A stretch of 10,033 bases of DNA from Providencia sp. (GTDB lineage Bacteria > Pseudomonadota > Gammaproteobacteria > Enterobacterales > Enterobacteriaceae), in contig NZ_DOEH01000021.1 of the NCBI RefSeq assembly GCF_003533305.1, positions 186,393 through 196,425 on the forward strand, in the 5' to 3' direction. The position numbers were made by a program, and so were the translations under genes. Below, piece after piece: positions 1 to 8,089 of the stretch. The notes below the pieces were generated by a model that saw only the letters and a list, made by a program, of their open reading frames with translations, was not told the origin of the DNA and did no database searches. Each line of letters starts with the position of its first letter. The stretch's first letter is position 1.

Positions 1-37
1 CCAACACTTTTCAAATTAAGTTAAGCATAGTAATCAA

Positions 38-161
38 TCCTCTAAATAGTTTAGATTGTAGGTAGGCGGCAAATAAAGCTAAGCCCTAGGAGCATACACA
101 AGTATGTGACTAGGGTTAGCGTATGAAGCCAACACCCCTACAATTTAAACTATGAAGAGGA
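38..161. repeat. ERIC element, full length (about 124 bp)
   Basis: This is an imperfect palindrome carrying the recognisable core of the enterobacterial repetitive intergenic consensus: taggcggcaa at 63-72, ccctaggagc at 84-93, gtgactagggttagc at 106-120 and agccaac at 127-133. The terminal arms pair: tcctct at 38-43 matches agagga at 156-161, and tagttta...attgtagg (47-62) matches cctacaatttaaacta (137-152) with few mismatches. A central hairpin pairs ccctag (84-89) with ctaggg (110-115) and atac (94-97) with gtat (102-105). The length agrees with the usual 124-127 bp. The element overlaps the last codons of dpiA, so it is transcribed with that mRNA and its hairpin could act at the 3' end. 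ERIC elements are non-autonomous and carry no gene. Confidence 0.9.
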
Positions 162-833
162 TTTTCGGTAAACGCGTTGAGGCCGCCCCACCTTTCCATA
201 CTCTATCTCGGCTTCAATCTTATTTTGAGCCAAACAATACTCTAAGTAGCGTCTAGCCGTTGTGCGACTTAACTTGATGGTTTCTGCGATAGTTTCTGCT
301 GTGTATTGTGCCCCTGCTTGTGTAAAAAGCGCGAGTACTTTATCTAGCGTCAGCGCATCAATGCCTGTTGGCAGCTCTTCTTTAGCTTCACCTCGGGCAT
401 AGGTATTGAACATATCGTCAATTTGACTTTGGCTTGTTTTGCTCTTGGTTTGTAATACAGATCGGCGCTGTATAAACCTATCTAAAGTTTGTCCGAGCCT
501 TTCATAAGCAATAGGTTTCACCAAATAATCAAAGACGCCTAAACGGATCGCCTCTGAAACGGTTTCCATATCGCTTGCCGCTGTTGTAAAGACAATATCA
601 GCAGTATTTCTTTCCTGAATCAACTCATGAACGAGATCAATCCCTTTACCATCAGGTAAATAATTGTCTAATAAAATTAAATCAGGTTTCATATATTCAA
701 TCATTCGTCTGGCTTCGGCCAGGTTTCCTGCTACCCAAACCTTGTCGCACGCGGGATAAGCTTTGATATACTCAGCATGCATTTCTGCAAGAAGTAATTC
801 ATCTTCCACAATGAGGATTTTTATCTTAATCAT
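150..833 (-). CDS. dpiA: Citrate two-component response regulator DpiA/CitB
   Basis: This is the cytoplasmic transcription activator of citrate fermentation genes, phosphorylated by the DpiB kinase. The 227-aa product begins with a CheY-like receiver (about residues 4-120): the acidic pocket is E10-D11, the phospho-acceptor is D56 in LLDNYLPDG, the switch threonines are T83/T84 and the conserved lysine is K106 in the sequence LVKP. A linker leads to a C-terminal winged helix-turn-helix (about 160-215, with TAETIAETIKLSRTTARRYLEY), typical of the CitB/DcuR subfamily. Its length is close to that of E. coli DpiA. The ATG (831-833) lies inside the end of dpiB with an 8-nt overlap, so the two are probably translationally coupled. 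Oddity: the last three codons (Ser-Ser-Ser) and the stop come from the inverted end of an ERIC element, so the original C-terminus was probably replaced. The helix-turn-helix itself is intact. Confidence 0.95.
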   Translation of the reverse strand: MIKIKILIVEDELLLAEMHAEYIKAYPACDKVWVAGNLAEARRMIEYMKPDLILLDNYLPDGKGIDLVHELIQERNTADIVFTTAASDMETVSEAIRLGVFDYLVKPIAYERLGQTLDRFIQRRSVLQTKSKTSQSQIDDMFNTYARGEAKEELPTGIDALTLDKVLALFTQAGAQYTAETIAETIKLSRTTARRYLEYCLAQNKIEAEIEYGKVGRPQRVYRKSSS

Positions 834-2463
834 TTTGTATCTTCACTTTCGGAATAAATATAGAGAACACTGTACCATGAGGTTGATTTTCTTCAATAAT
901 AACCTCACCGTTGCATCTGTTCACGTAGGATGAAACCAAATAAAGTCCGATACCATGGCCATCTTCAGATTCACTTTTCGTCGTAATACCCCTTTCAAAC
1001 CACTTACTTTGGATTTCTTGAGGAAAGCCACATCCTTGGTCGGCAACTTCAATCACAATATTCGGTCCTTCATCTGAGAGATATAATTCAACTTGTTTAT
1101 TACCACTATTAATTTTTAAACTGGCTTCAAATGCGTTATCCAGTAAGTTACCTAAAATTGCACAAAATTCGGTACTGTTTAATGAATCAGGTAATGAACG
1201 TAATTGGCTTCCGGGCGTAAAAATAAGTTGTAAACCAAGTTCTTTCGCCCTGTGGTATTTGCCAAATAATAAGCCGGCCACTTGTTTATCTGAAAATTGC
1301 TCTCTCAACGAATCAATTAATTGCTGTTGAGATTCAGACTCACCTTTAATCAGCGCTAAAGCTTGGTCATACTCTTTCATTTGTAAAAGACCACTTAGCG
1401 TCGACATCCAATTAAGATGTTCATGGCGTAGCGTTCGTAAATTTTCCACATATTGACGAACTTGTGTCAGTTGGGAATTCAATGATTCAATATCGTTTTG
1501 ACTGCGAAAGCTGATCACCGCACCAATTAATTGATCGCCATCACGAATAGCAATTCGATTAGCAATCACATTTAATCCATTAAACTCACATAAAATATCA
1601 TGCTTAGTAGTTGAGATATCTTTCGTAAAAAATTCAGCTGGTGAAATATGCTCAGAAATAGATTTACCTATAAGTTGCCCTACCGGCTCACTCAATGAAA
1701 GCATTTTTCTCGCATTATGATTGATATTAATAATCTTGCCATCATAATTAACCGCAATAATTCCTTCAAAGACCGCCTCAAAGATACCTTTTTGAACTAA
1801 GACTAACTGTGCTATTTGATCGGGTTCCATACCCAGCATCTGACGCTGAATTAAACGTGTAAATGCCCACGATAAAAATAGCAGTATCACTAAAACACCA
1901 AAAAAAGTCGCAACGGTCTGAACAAATAATTCACTACGTGATGTATCAATTTTATTGGTTAGATAACCAATCGATACAACGCCAATAACTTTCTCATTTT
2001 CATCGTAGATAGGAGTTTTAGCGCGCATCGCATTACCAATCGAACCCTCACCGCCAATAAAATAACTTTCACCATTTTCCAGAGCACCCGGCTTATTCCA
2101 TTGCATCTTATAACCCACTTTAGAACTATTAGGGTGATATAAACGCATTGAGTTTTCATCGCCAATTACTACATAGTCATAATCTGAGTCTTGATTAAGC
2201 TTATCTGCAATGATTTTTAATTGGAGGATATCTCTTTTTTTCACGGATTCAATCACGCCATCCATCGATGCAATCAATTTTGCTTGATTCATAGCCAAAG
2301 AACGAATGTTTGCCATTAGCCGGTTTTCAGCCGTATCCGTAAAATATTTTCCGAGCCCTAACGTCAAAAATAACGAGACGACTAATAGAAGGAAAAAAAC
2401 TCGGACCGAAAATGAAATCGAGTTTACTTTTTTTAATGTAGGAAGCTGATACTCTTTTTTCAT
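826..2463 (-). CDS. dpiB: Citrate sensor histidine kinase DpiB/CitA
   Basis: This membrane-bound sensor kinase detects external citrate and phosphorylates DpiA. The ATG at 2463 gives 545 aa (E. coli DpiB is about 552) and is preceded by a weak ribosome site (aacgag). The frame stays open upstream to a GTG at 2559, but that extension has no family counterpart. Domain order: membrane segment about 18-38; periplasmic PAS/CitAP-type sensor about 40-175, with the citrate-binding signature RLYHPN (R107, H110) and GESYF...RAKTP; second membrane segment about 178-202; cytoplasmic PAS about 220-320; then the kinase. In the kinase, RTLRHEHLNW contains the phospho-accepting H347 of this family. The ATP-binding boxes are NLLDNAFEA (N443), DQGCGF (475-480) and GHGIGL (502-507). 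All key residues are present. It is the first gene of a leftward dpiB-dpiA pair, divergent from citC. Confidence 0.95.
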   Translation of the reverse strand: MKKEYQLPTLKKVNSISFSVRVFFLLLVVSLFLTLGLGKYFTDTAENRLMANIRSLAMNQAKLIASMDGVIESVKKRDILQLKIIADKLNQDSDYDYVVIGDENSMRLYHPNSSKVGYKMQWNKPGALENGESYFIGGEGSIGNAMRAKTPIYDENEKVIGVVSIGYLTNKIDTSRSELFVQTVATFFGVLVILLFLSWAFTRLIQRQMLGMEPDQIAQLVLVQKGIFEAVFEGIIAVNYDGKIININHNARKMLSLSEPVGQLIGKSISEHISPAEFFTKDISTTKHDILCEFNGLNVIANRIAIRDGDQLIGAVISFRSQNDIESLNSQLTQVRQYVENLRTLRHEHLNWMSTLSGLLQMKEYDQALALIKGESESQQQLIDSLREQFSDKQVAGLLFGKYHRAKELGLQLIFTPGSQLRSLPDSLNSTEFCAILGNLLDNAFEASLKINSGNKQVELYLSDEGPNIVIEVADQGCGFPQEIQSKWFERGITTKSESEDGHGIGLYLVSSYVNRCNGEVIIEENQPHGTVFSIFIPKVKIQND

Positions 2464-2493
2464 TTTTAATCTCGTTACTGACTGAAAAGTAAA

Positions 2494-2513
2494 ATTTTTG
2501 TTAAAACAAAAAT
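2494..2513. promoter_or_regulatory. Perfect 9-bp inverted repeat upstream of dpiB (possible operator)
   Basis: The arms atttttgtt (2494-2502) and aacaaaaat (2505-2513) are exact reverse complements separated by aa. The site lies 31 bp upstream of the dpiB start codon, so it falls in the dpiB leader or promoter. It may bind a dimeric regulator such as DpiA itself. A leader hairpin is less likely given only a 2-nt loop and A/U pairs. Function is inferred from position and symmetry only. Confidence 0.4.
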
Positions 2514-2760
2514 GATAGATTAACCAAGAAAATAAACTGACACCCAAATCATAATACACATATTAATAATTAAACGCATTAAAACCACGAAATAAACCCC
2601 ATATAAGATAATTAAAAACTTTAAAACCATTAAACAAATACAAACTCATTTTAGAAACATGAAATAGGTCAAGTATATTAAATACAGTAGCTTTAATATT
2701 AATATTGAAAAGGGTAATTAAATAAAAACTTAGAATTTAATTATAAGAAAATTTAAAAAA

Positions 2761-2777
2761 TATTTATTTAATTAACT
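2761..2777 (-). promoter_or_regulatory. Possible ArcA-type box upstream of citC
   Basis: The minus strand reads agttaattaaataaata. Its first part matches the core of the ArcA-P consensus (GTTAATTAAATGTTA) for 11 contiguous bases. A second, one-base-shorter version (GTAATTAAAT) occurs on the plus strand at 2714-2723. An oxygen-responsive site would suit an anaerobic fermentation operon. However, the surrounding DNA is so A+T-rich that chance matches are likely, so this is a weak call. Confidence 0.25.
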
Positions 2778-2801
2778 TTAACATTAGCAACATTTTAAAA
2801 A

Positions 2802-2818
2802 CATCTCTAAAAGAGATG
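2802..2818 (+). promoter_or_regulatory. Hairpin immediately upstream of the citC ribosome site
   Basis: The arms catctct (2802-2808) and agagatg (2812-2818) are perfect reverse complements with a 3-nt aaa loop. The right arm ends 1 nt before the citC Shine-Dalgarno AGGA (2820-2823), which sits 7 nt before the ATG at 2831. The hairpin also encloses an earlier in-frame ATG (2816-2818). It could modulate ribosome access or mark a DNA-binding palindrome. It is short, and no regulator is known to me. Confidence 0.4.
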
Positions 2819-2830
2819 CAGGATACTAAT

Positions 2831-3904
2831 ATGTTCGAAAACATAACGTTTAATCAGGTGAAACGTCATGAGAACAGAAAACTTGCTGAAATAACTCAGT
2901 TTTTAAAGGAAAACGATTTAGAACTTGATGCAAGTATCGACGTTTTCATTACCATAACTCGCAGCGATAAATTAATTGCTTGCGGAGGACTAGCTAAAAA
3001 CGTAATTAAATGCGTTGCAATTAGCGATGACGCTCGTGGTGAAGGTCTTGCATTAAAATTAGCGACTGAATTAGTTAATCTCGCTTATGAGAATAATACT
3101 ACACATTTATTTATTTATACTAAATTTCAAAATGAAAGCCTATTTCAACAATGTGGATTTCATACGATAGCCACCGTTCCTAATATCATGGTTTTAATGG
3201 AAAATAGCTGTTGTTACTTAAAACGTTATTTACAAAGCTTAAAAGAACAACGCAAACCAGGAAAAAGAATTGGCTCTATTGTCATGAATGCGAATCCTTT
3301 TACACTCGGCCACCGTTATTTAATAGAACAAGCAGCAAAAGCCTGTGATTGGCTACATTTATTTGTCGTTAAAGAAGATACCTCACGCTTTCCTTATAAC
3401 GTGAGACTCAATCTTATCGAAGCAGGCACTAAAGGTATAGAGAATTTAACTATCCATAAAGGATCTGAATATATTATTTCTCGTGCCACATTCCCTTGCT
3501 ACTTTATTAAAGATAAAACCGTCGCCAACAACTGTTACACCGAGATCGATATTAAGATTTTTCGTCAATATATTGCTCCAGCGTTGGGAATTACCCATAG
3601 ATTCGTAGGTTCTGAGCCTTTTTGCCAAGTCACTAATCAATATAACCAAGACATGCGCTTTTGGCTTGAAACGAAAGAGATGAATTTCCCTCCTATTGAA
3701 CTCGTTGAATTGCAGCGAATGGTCATTGATGGCACGGCGGTCTCCGCCTCGCAAGTTCGAAGACTGCTCGCTAAAAAAGATCTTGCGGCGATTAAGTCGA
3801 TTGTGCCCGAAGCCACTTATCAATATTTACAAGATATGTTGGCTTCCCAAGTACCTTCTACGATAAACCGCATCGAAAGTTCCGAATTAGTGATAGGTGA
3901 ATAA
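2831..3904 (+). CDS. citC: [Citrate (pro-3S)-lyase] ligase CitC
   Basis: This cytoplasmic enzyme activates citrate lyase by acetylating the thiol of the prosthetic group on CitD, using ATP and acetate. The product is 357 aa. The start at 2831 (MFENITF) is chosen because AGGA lies 7 nt upstream and the N-terminus lines up with E. coli CitC. An in-frame ATG at 2816 would add five residues but has no ribosome site. An N-terminal GNAT-like domain (about 1-130, with [18 protein letters not shown]) precedes a nucleotidyltransferase domain. That domain begins at NANPFTLGH (153-161, the HxGH-type nucleotide site) and ends with [10 protein letters not shown] (304-313, equivalent to the ISSTxxR motif). 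It is the first gene of the rightward lyase operon, and its TAA overlaps the citD ATG by 1 nt (TAATG). Confidence 0.95.
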   Translation: MFENITFNQVKRHENRKLAEITQFLKENDLELDASIDVFITITRSDKLIACGGLAKNVIKCVAISDDARGEGLALKLATELVNLAYENNTTHLFIYTKFQNESLFQQCGFHTIATVPNIMVLMENSCCYLKRYLQSLKEQRKPGKRIGSIVMNANPFTLGHRYLIEQAAKACDWLHLFVVKEDTSRFPYNVRLNLIEAGTKGIENLTIHKGSEYIISRATFPCYFIKDKTVANNCYTEIDIKIFRQYIAPALGITHRFVGSEPFCQVTNQYNQDMRFWLETKEMNFPPIELVELQRMVIDGTAVSASQVRRLLAKKDLAAIKSIVPEATYQYLQDMLASQVPSTINRIESSELVIGE

Positions 3905-4200
3905 TGAAAATACGACACGCAGCAGTTGCCGGCACACTTGAATCAAGTGATGTCATGGTACGAATAGAACCTTTAGAAGATACACCAGAGGTTTCTATTC
4001 AAATAAGTAGTAGCGTCGAAAAACAGTTTGGTGATGCAATTCATGGCATCGTGCTTGAGCTTGTTAATCAACACAATATCCAAGGTGCACAGATTATAGT
4101 TGATGATAAAGGCGCATTAGAGTGTGTTCTCAAAGCACGCCTTGAAGCCTTACTTGCTCGTGCTTGTGACGTTGAATATCTGCCTTGGGAGAACAAATAA
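3904..4200 (+). CDS. citD: Citrate lyase acyl carrier protein (gamma subunit) CitD
   Basis: This is the small acyl carrier subunit of citrate lyase. It carries the 2'-(5''-phosphoribosyl)-3'-dephospho-CoA arm on which acetyl and citryl groups are exchanged. The 98-aa length is that of the family. The N-terminal [10 protein letters not shown] segment contains the attachment serine, Ser14 by position in the family, and the [11 protein letters not shown] and [18 protein letters not shown] stretches are characteristic. The ATG shares its first base with the citC stop, and an AGGTGA ribosome site (3895-3900) lies in the end of citC. The citE ATG overlaps its own stop in the same TAATG way, which indicates coupled translation that keeps subunit ratios balanced. 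Confidence 0.95.
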   Translation: MKIRHAAVAGTLESSDVMVRIEPLEDTPEVSIQISSSVEKQFGDAIHGIVLELVNQHNIQGAQIIVDDKGALECVLKARLEALLARACDVEYLPWENK

Positions 4201-5096
4201 TGACTCCAGAAAGAAAAACACGCACACGCAGAAGTATGTTATTTGTGCCTGGTTCAAATGCAGCAATGCTCAGTAATTCCTTTATTTATAAAGCTGATGC
4301 GTTGATGTTTGACCTAGAAGACTCGGTAACCTTGCGTGAAAAAGATACCGCACGCCGCTTGGTTTACCATGCACTTCAACACCCTTTATATCAAGACATA
4401 GAAACGATTGTGCGCGTTAACGCTCTTGATTCTGCTTTTGGGGTTGCCGATCTCGAAGCTGTCGTACGCGGCGGTGCTGATATCGTTCGCTTACCAAAAA
4501 CTGATACTGCACAAGATGTCATTGATATTGAAAGTGAAATATTACGTATTGAAAAAAGCTGTGGCCGTGAAGAAGGAAGTACTGGACTTCTTGCAGCCAT
4601 AGAATCACCAATGGGGATCACTCAAGCTGTAAATATCGCCCATTCATCAGCACGACTTATTGGCATCGCATTAGGTGCCGAGGACTATGTCCGCAATTTG
4701 CGCACCGAGCGGTCTCCAGACGGCATCGAACTCCTCTATGCTCGGTGCGCCATTTTACAAGCCGCTCGTTCAGCCGGTATCCAAGCCTTTGATACTGTCT
4801 ATTCTGATGCCAATAATGAAGAAGGTTTCCTCAAAGAAGCCGCGCTCATTAAACAGCTCGGCTTTGATGGCAAATCATTAATTAATCCACGACAAATCGA
4901 GTTACTTCATAATCTTTATGCACCAACTCAAAAAGAAGTCGACCATGCACAACGTGTTGTTGATGCTGCTGATGCCGCTGCCCTCGAAGGCAAAGGCGTC
5001 GTTTCCCTAAACGGGAAAATGGTTGATGGCCCAGTTATTGACAGAGCCCGACTTGTATTATCACGCGCGGCATTATCAGGTATTCGGGAAGAGTGA
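4200..5096 (+). CDS. citE: Citrate lyase beta subunit CitE (citryl-ACP lyase)
   Basis: This is the beta subunit (298 aa), which cleaves citryl-ACP to acetyl-ACP and oxaloacetate. It belongs to the HpcH/HpaI-CitE TIM-barrel family. Visible motifs are RRSMLFVPG (10-18), FDLEDSV (37-43), R72 in VRVN, E135 in AIESP and D162 in LGAEDYV. The last two are the usual Mg2+ ligands. The C-terminus [19 protein letters not shown] is well conserved. The ATG at 4200 has GGGAG 8 nt upstream (4187-4191) and overlaps the citD stop by 1 nt. An in-frame TTG at 4185 would add five residues but lies inside that ribosome site. The end of the gene supplies the ribosome site for citF. Confidence 0.96.
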   Translation: MTPERKTRTRRSMLFVPGSNAAMLSNSFIYKADALMFDLEDSVTLREKDTARRLVYHALQHPLYQDIETIVRVNALDSAFGVADLEAVVRGGADIVRLPKTDTAQDVIDIESEILRIEKSCGREEGSTGLLAAIESPMGITQAVNIAHSSARLIGIALGAEDYVRNLRTERSPDGIELLYARCAILQAARSAGIQAFDTVYSDANNEEGFLKEAALIKQLGFDGKSLINPRQIELLHNLYAPTQKEVDHAQRVVDAADAAALEGKGVVSLNGKMVDGPVIDRARLVLSRAALSGIREE

Positions 5097-5106
5097 GGCA
5101 AAGAAA

Positions 5107-6633
5107 ATGACAAATACTACACAGCGTCAGGCGCGCGTATCAGCCTACTTAGAACCTAAAACTGATGAGCTATTGCGTGCATTTAAAGATATTGGCAAAG
5201 TGCAACAGCAGGTTCAAAAACCAAGAAATCGCAAACTTTGTGATGACCTGCAAGTGGCTATACGTCGCTCAGGCCTTAAAGATGGTATGACAATTTCATT
5301 TCACCATGCGTTTAGGGGTGGCGATCTCACGGTAAATATGGTCATGCAAGTGATTGCCGAAATGGGATTTCGCAACCTAACTTTAGCCTCTAGCTCATTA
5401 AGTGGTTGCCACTCACCGCTTGTTGAACATATTCGCCATGGTGTTATTCGTAAAATCTATACATCAGGCATTCGTGGCCCGTTAGCTGAAGCCATTTCTC
5501 GCGGAGAACTTGATGAGCCGGTGCAAATCCATTCACACGGTGGACGTGCCAACTTAGTTCATAACGGCGAGTTAAATATCGATGTGGCGTTTATCGGTGT
5601 ACCATCTTGTGATGAGTACGGTAATGCTAACGGTTACACTGGCAATGCAAGCTGCGGTTCTCTTGGTTACGCTAAAATTGATGCTGAAACAGCCAAAAAA
5701 GTGGTGATGTTAACAGAAGAGTTATTAGCTTATCCCCATAACCCATCAAGCATTAAACAAGATGAAGTTGACTACATAGTGAAGGTTAAACGTGTAGGTG
5801 ACGCCGACAAAATTGGTGCCGATGCAACGCGTATGACATCAAACCCAAGAGAATTGTTAATCGCACGTACTGCGGCAGATGTAATTGAAAAATCAGGTTA
5901 TTTCAAAGATGGCTTTTCACTGCAAACCGGGACAGGTGGCGCTTCACTCGCGGTAACGCGCTTCCTCGAAGACAAAATGAGACGCCATAATATTCAAGCT
6001 GGTTTTGCTCTCGGTGGTATCACGTCAACAATTGTCGATTTGCATGAAAAAGGACTTATTCGCAAATTATTAGACGTGCAAAGTTTTGACCGTGCAGCCG
6101 CTGAATCGCTAGTGCGTAATCCTAATCACATTGAAATTAGCGCCAATCAATATGCCTGCTTTGACTCCAAAGGAGCCTCGGTTGATATGCTAGATGTGGT
6201 GATATTAAGTGCGTTGGAAATTGATACTCGCTTTAACGTCAATGTGTTAACTGGCTCTGACGGCGTGATCCGTGGTGCATCTGGTGGTCACAGTGATACG
6301 GCAGTTGCCGCGAAACTTTCCATTATTGTTGCACCTTTAGTACGTGGTCGTATTCCAACCTTAGTCGATGAAGTTATCACTTGTGTCACACCAGGTTCGA
6401 GCATCGATATTTTAGTCACTGACCATGGTATCACTGTTAACCCTGCTCGCCCTGAATTGAAGCAACAACTTGAAAGCCAAGGTATTAAAACTGTTTCAAT
6501 GAGTTGGCTGCGTGAACGGGCTCAATTACTCACTGGTGAACCTAATCCAATTGAATTTACAGATAAAGTTGTCGCAGTTGTCCGTTATCGCGATGGCTCT
6601 GTTATTGATGTTGTACATCAAATTAAGGAGTAG
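5107..6633 (+). CDS. citF: Citrate lyase alpha subunit CitF (citrate:acetyl-ACP transferase)
   Basis: This is the alpha subunit (508 aa; E. coli CitF is 510). It swaps the acetyl group on the CitD arm for citrate, giving citryl-ACP for CitE. Recognisable blocks are SFHHAFRGGDL (64-74), LASSSLSGCH, YTSGIRGPLAE, IHSHGGR, GVPSCDEYGNANG, TGTGGASLAVTRFL, LGGITSTIVDLHEKGLIRKL, SANQYA and the terminal EFTDKVVAVVRYRDGSVIDVVHQ. The chosen ATG has GTGAGG (5093-5098) 8 nt upstream, across the citE stop, leaving a 10-nt gap. The frame is open further upstream to 5023 but only as an overlap with citE and without family support. The gene is intact, with no frameshift. Confidence 0.96.
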   Translation: MTNTTQRQARVSAYLEPKTDELLRAFKDIGKVQQQVQKPRNRKLCDDLQVAIRRSGLKDGMTISFHHAFRGGDLTVNMVMQVIAEMGFRNLTLASSSLSGCHSPLVEHIRHGVIRKIYTSGIRGPLAEAISRGELDEPVQIHSHGGRANLVHNGELNIDVAFIGVPSCDEYGNANGYTGNASCGSLGYAKIDAETAKKVVMLTEELLAYPHNPSSIKQDEVDYIVKVKRVGDADKIGADATRMTSNPRELLIARTAADVIEKSGYFKDGFSLQTGTGGASLAVTRFLEDKMRRHNIQAGFALGGITSTIVDLHEKGLIRKLLDVQSFDRAAAESLVRNPNHIEISANQYACFDSKGASVDMLDVVILSALEIDTRFNVNVLTGSDGVIRGASGGHSDTAVAAKLSIIVAPLVRGRIPTLVDEVITCVTPGSSIDILVTDHGITVNPARPELKQQLESQGIKTVSMSWLRERAQLLTGEPNPIEFTDKVVAVVRYRDGSVIDVVHQIKE

Positions 6634-6636
6634 TTC

Positions 6637-7182
6637 ATGTTTTGCCCACTGCCTGATACTAAAGAGCAATTTGAAATTTCTTTACCTGATTTGCTGGCGA
6701 GTCGTGATACCCGTCAAGCTCGCCAGCAGCAATGGATTGGTCTCCACCAGGTAACCTTGATTTCATTTACCGTTGTTTTCCCGGGGGCTGTCAAAGACAG
6801 TCATTTGGTTAGACACATCTTTAATCAAGGGTTAAATGCGCTTAAACAAGTTGCTTTATGCAGGCAGTGGGTACTTTTATCACAACAATCTTTTGCTTTA
6901 AAAACAGGTCCTGAATGTTTTGTTGCTGTTGATGCAGACGCAAATCTCGTCAAAAAAGCCTTAATTGAAGCGGAAGAGTTATCACCCATCGGCAGACTAT
7001 GGGATTTTGATGTTTTTGATGCACAAGGACAGCAGTATTCACGTAGTCAATTAAATCAAACCTCAAGAAGCTGTTTAATTTGTGATAATGAAGCCAAAGT
7101 GTGTGCTCGTTTACGCACACATCCGCTAAGCGAAATCCTGAATCGAATCGAGGAGTTAGCCAATGCGCCTACAACTTATTGA
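6637..7182 (+). CDS. citX: Apo-citrate lyase phosphoribosyl-dephospho-CoA transferase CitX
   Basis: CitX transfers the phosphoribosyl-dephospho-CoA group from the CitG product to the serine of apo-CitD, converting apo- into holo-citrate lyase. The product is 181 aa, close to E. coli CitX (183). Conserved pieces are [15 protein letters not shown] (19-33), [16 protein letters not shown] (91-93), the GRLWDFDV block (119-126) and a cysteine-containing segment [13 protein letters not shown] (C146, C149, C156). A perfect AAGGAG ribosome site (6625-6630), made from the last codons of citF, lies 6 nt before the ATG, and only 3 nt separate the genes. The 3' end overlaps citG by 20 nt. CitX is a stand-alone protein here, not fused to CitG as in some bacteria. 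Confidence 0.95.
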   Translation: MFCPLPDTKEQFEISLPDLLASRDTRQARQQQWIGLHQVTLISFTVVFPGAVKDSHLVRHIFNQGLNALKQVALCRQWVLLSQQSFALKTGPECFVAVDADANLVKKALIEAEELSPIGRLWDFDVFDAQGQQYSRSQLNQTSRSCLICDNEAKVCARLRTHPLSEILNRIEELANAPTTY

Positions 7183-8089
7183 ACAGTCTAATACGCTCAA
7201 TGAAGATATCATTCACCATTATAGCCTGCTCGGCTGGCAAGCCATGTTAGCTGAAGTGAATTTAACCCCAAAACCGGGACTGGTGGACAAGCACAACACC
7301 GGGGCGCACAAAGATATGGCGCTCACTGATTTTCATTTAAGCGCCAAAGCGATTGCAAAACATTTTCCACAATTTTTACAAGCAGGCGCTAATTACAAAG
7401 ATTTAACTATCGAGCAAGTCCTACCTAAAATTAGAACTATCGGTATAGATTGTGAAAAATCAATGTTCCGTGCAACTCAAGGTGTCAATACTCATAAGGG
7501 CACGATTTTTTCACTCGGATTAGTGCTGACGGCAATTGGTAGGTTACTCGCTTTACAACAAAGGGTTTCTCCCGACGCGATTTGTCAATTAGTTGCGGCT
7601 ATGTGCCACGGTATTTGTACTGAATTAAAACAACCCGCCGATAAACCTACTGCTGGACAACGTTTATATCAGCATTTTGGGTTAACTGGAGCAAGAGGTG
7701 AAGCTGAGGGCGGCTATCAATTAGTGATTAACCATTCACTTCCTTATTATTTACAGCAACTTGCATTAGGTAAAACACAAAATATTGCCTTATTAAACAC
7801 GCTAATTTTACTAATGAAAATTAATGACGATACCAATATTGCCAATCGTGGCGGTATGCAAGGTTTAGCGTGGATAAAACAACAAGCAGCTCAACTACTA
7901 CAAACAGGGATTAATCAACCCGCAGATTTAGTAAAAATAAAACAGTTTGACCAACAATGTATTAATAAAAATCTCAGTCCCGGCGGCAGTGCCGATTTAT
8001 TAATTTTGACTTGGTTTTTTGCCCGACTACCGTGTTCTGAGATTTATCAAAATAGATCAAACACAACCAATAATTTAAACATTAATTAA
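7163..8089 (+). CDS. citG: Triphosphoribosyl-dephospho-CoA synthase CitG
   Basis: CitG condenses ATP with 3'-dephospho-CoA to form 2'-(5''-triphosphoribosyl)-3'-dephospho-CoA, the prosthetic group precursor used by CitX. Family motifs are [12 protein letters not shown] (31-42), GAHKDMAL (47-54), [12 protein letters not shown] (102-113), [23 protein letters not shown] and [16 protein letters not shown] near the end. Start: GAGGAG (7150-7155) lies 7 nt before the ATG, inside citX, giving a 20-nt overlap. At 308 aa it is somewhat longer than the E. coli protein (292). The extra length is mostly an Asn-rich hydrophilic tail after the conserved LTWFFARL. A+T-rich sequence follows, so the tail may have arisen by stop-codon drift. 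Confidence 0.95.
   Translation: MRLQLIEQSNTLNEDIIHHYSLLGWQAMLAEVNLTPKPGLVDKHNTGAHKDMALTDFHLSAKAIAKHFPQFLQAGANYKDLTIEQVLPKIRTIGIDCEKSMFRATQGVNTHKGTIFSLGLVLTAIGRLLALQQRVSPDAICQLVAAMCHGICTELKQPADKPTAGQRLYQHFGLTGARGEAEGGYQLVINHSLPYYLQQLALGKTQNIALLNTLILLMKINDDTNIANRGGMQGLAWIKQQAAQLLQTGINQPADLVKIKQFDQQCINKNLSPGGSADLLILTWFFARLPCSEIYQNRSNTTNNLNIN

Larger units (their letters stand above)
2464..2830. promoter_or_regulatory. Divergent dpiB / citC regulatory region
   Basis: This is 367 bp without a gene, much more A+T-rich than its flanks. It must hold the outward promoters for dpiBA and citCDEFXG, and in this family CitB/DpiA binds A+T-rich sites between the two operons. Visible structure: a 9-2-9 perfect inverted repeat at 2494-2513, a 12-bp palindrome (AATATT twice) at 2695-2706, long A/T runs at about 2734-2780 and a short hairpin at 2802-2818. 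On the minus strand a TGTG-TATTAT motif (about 2552-2561) could be an extended -10 for dpiB, but I found no convincing -35 partner. I cannot place a sigma-70 promoter for citC with confidence, which fits an activator-dependent promoter. No small ORF with a ribosome site is evident. Confidence 0.75.

Noticed and set aside
1..20. The leading ccaac as the tail of another ERIC element
   Set aside because: Only five bases match agccaac, and the following bases do not follow the ERIC right-end pattern.
2464..2559. Amino-terminal extension of DpiB to a GTG at 2559
   Set aside because: The extension adds 32 hydrophobic residues with no family counterpart and crosses the A/T palindrome at 2494-2513. 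The ATG at 2463 gives the expected length and N-terminus.
2816..2830. Earlier in-frame ATG for citC
   Set aside because: It has no ribosome site and lies inside a hairpin. The ATG at 2831 has AGGA at proper spacing and matches the E. coli CitC N-terminus.
3446..3823. 125-codon open frame antisense to citC
   Set aside because: It lies entirely opposite a well-conserved gene and has no recognisable domain or convincing ribosome site.
5023..5106. Longer citF frame overlapping citE
   Set aside because: The extra 28 residues lie wholly in citE coding sequence. The ATG at 5107 has a good ribosome site and gives the family length.
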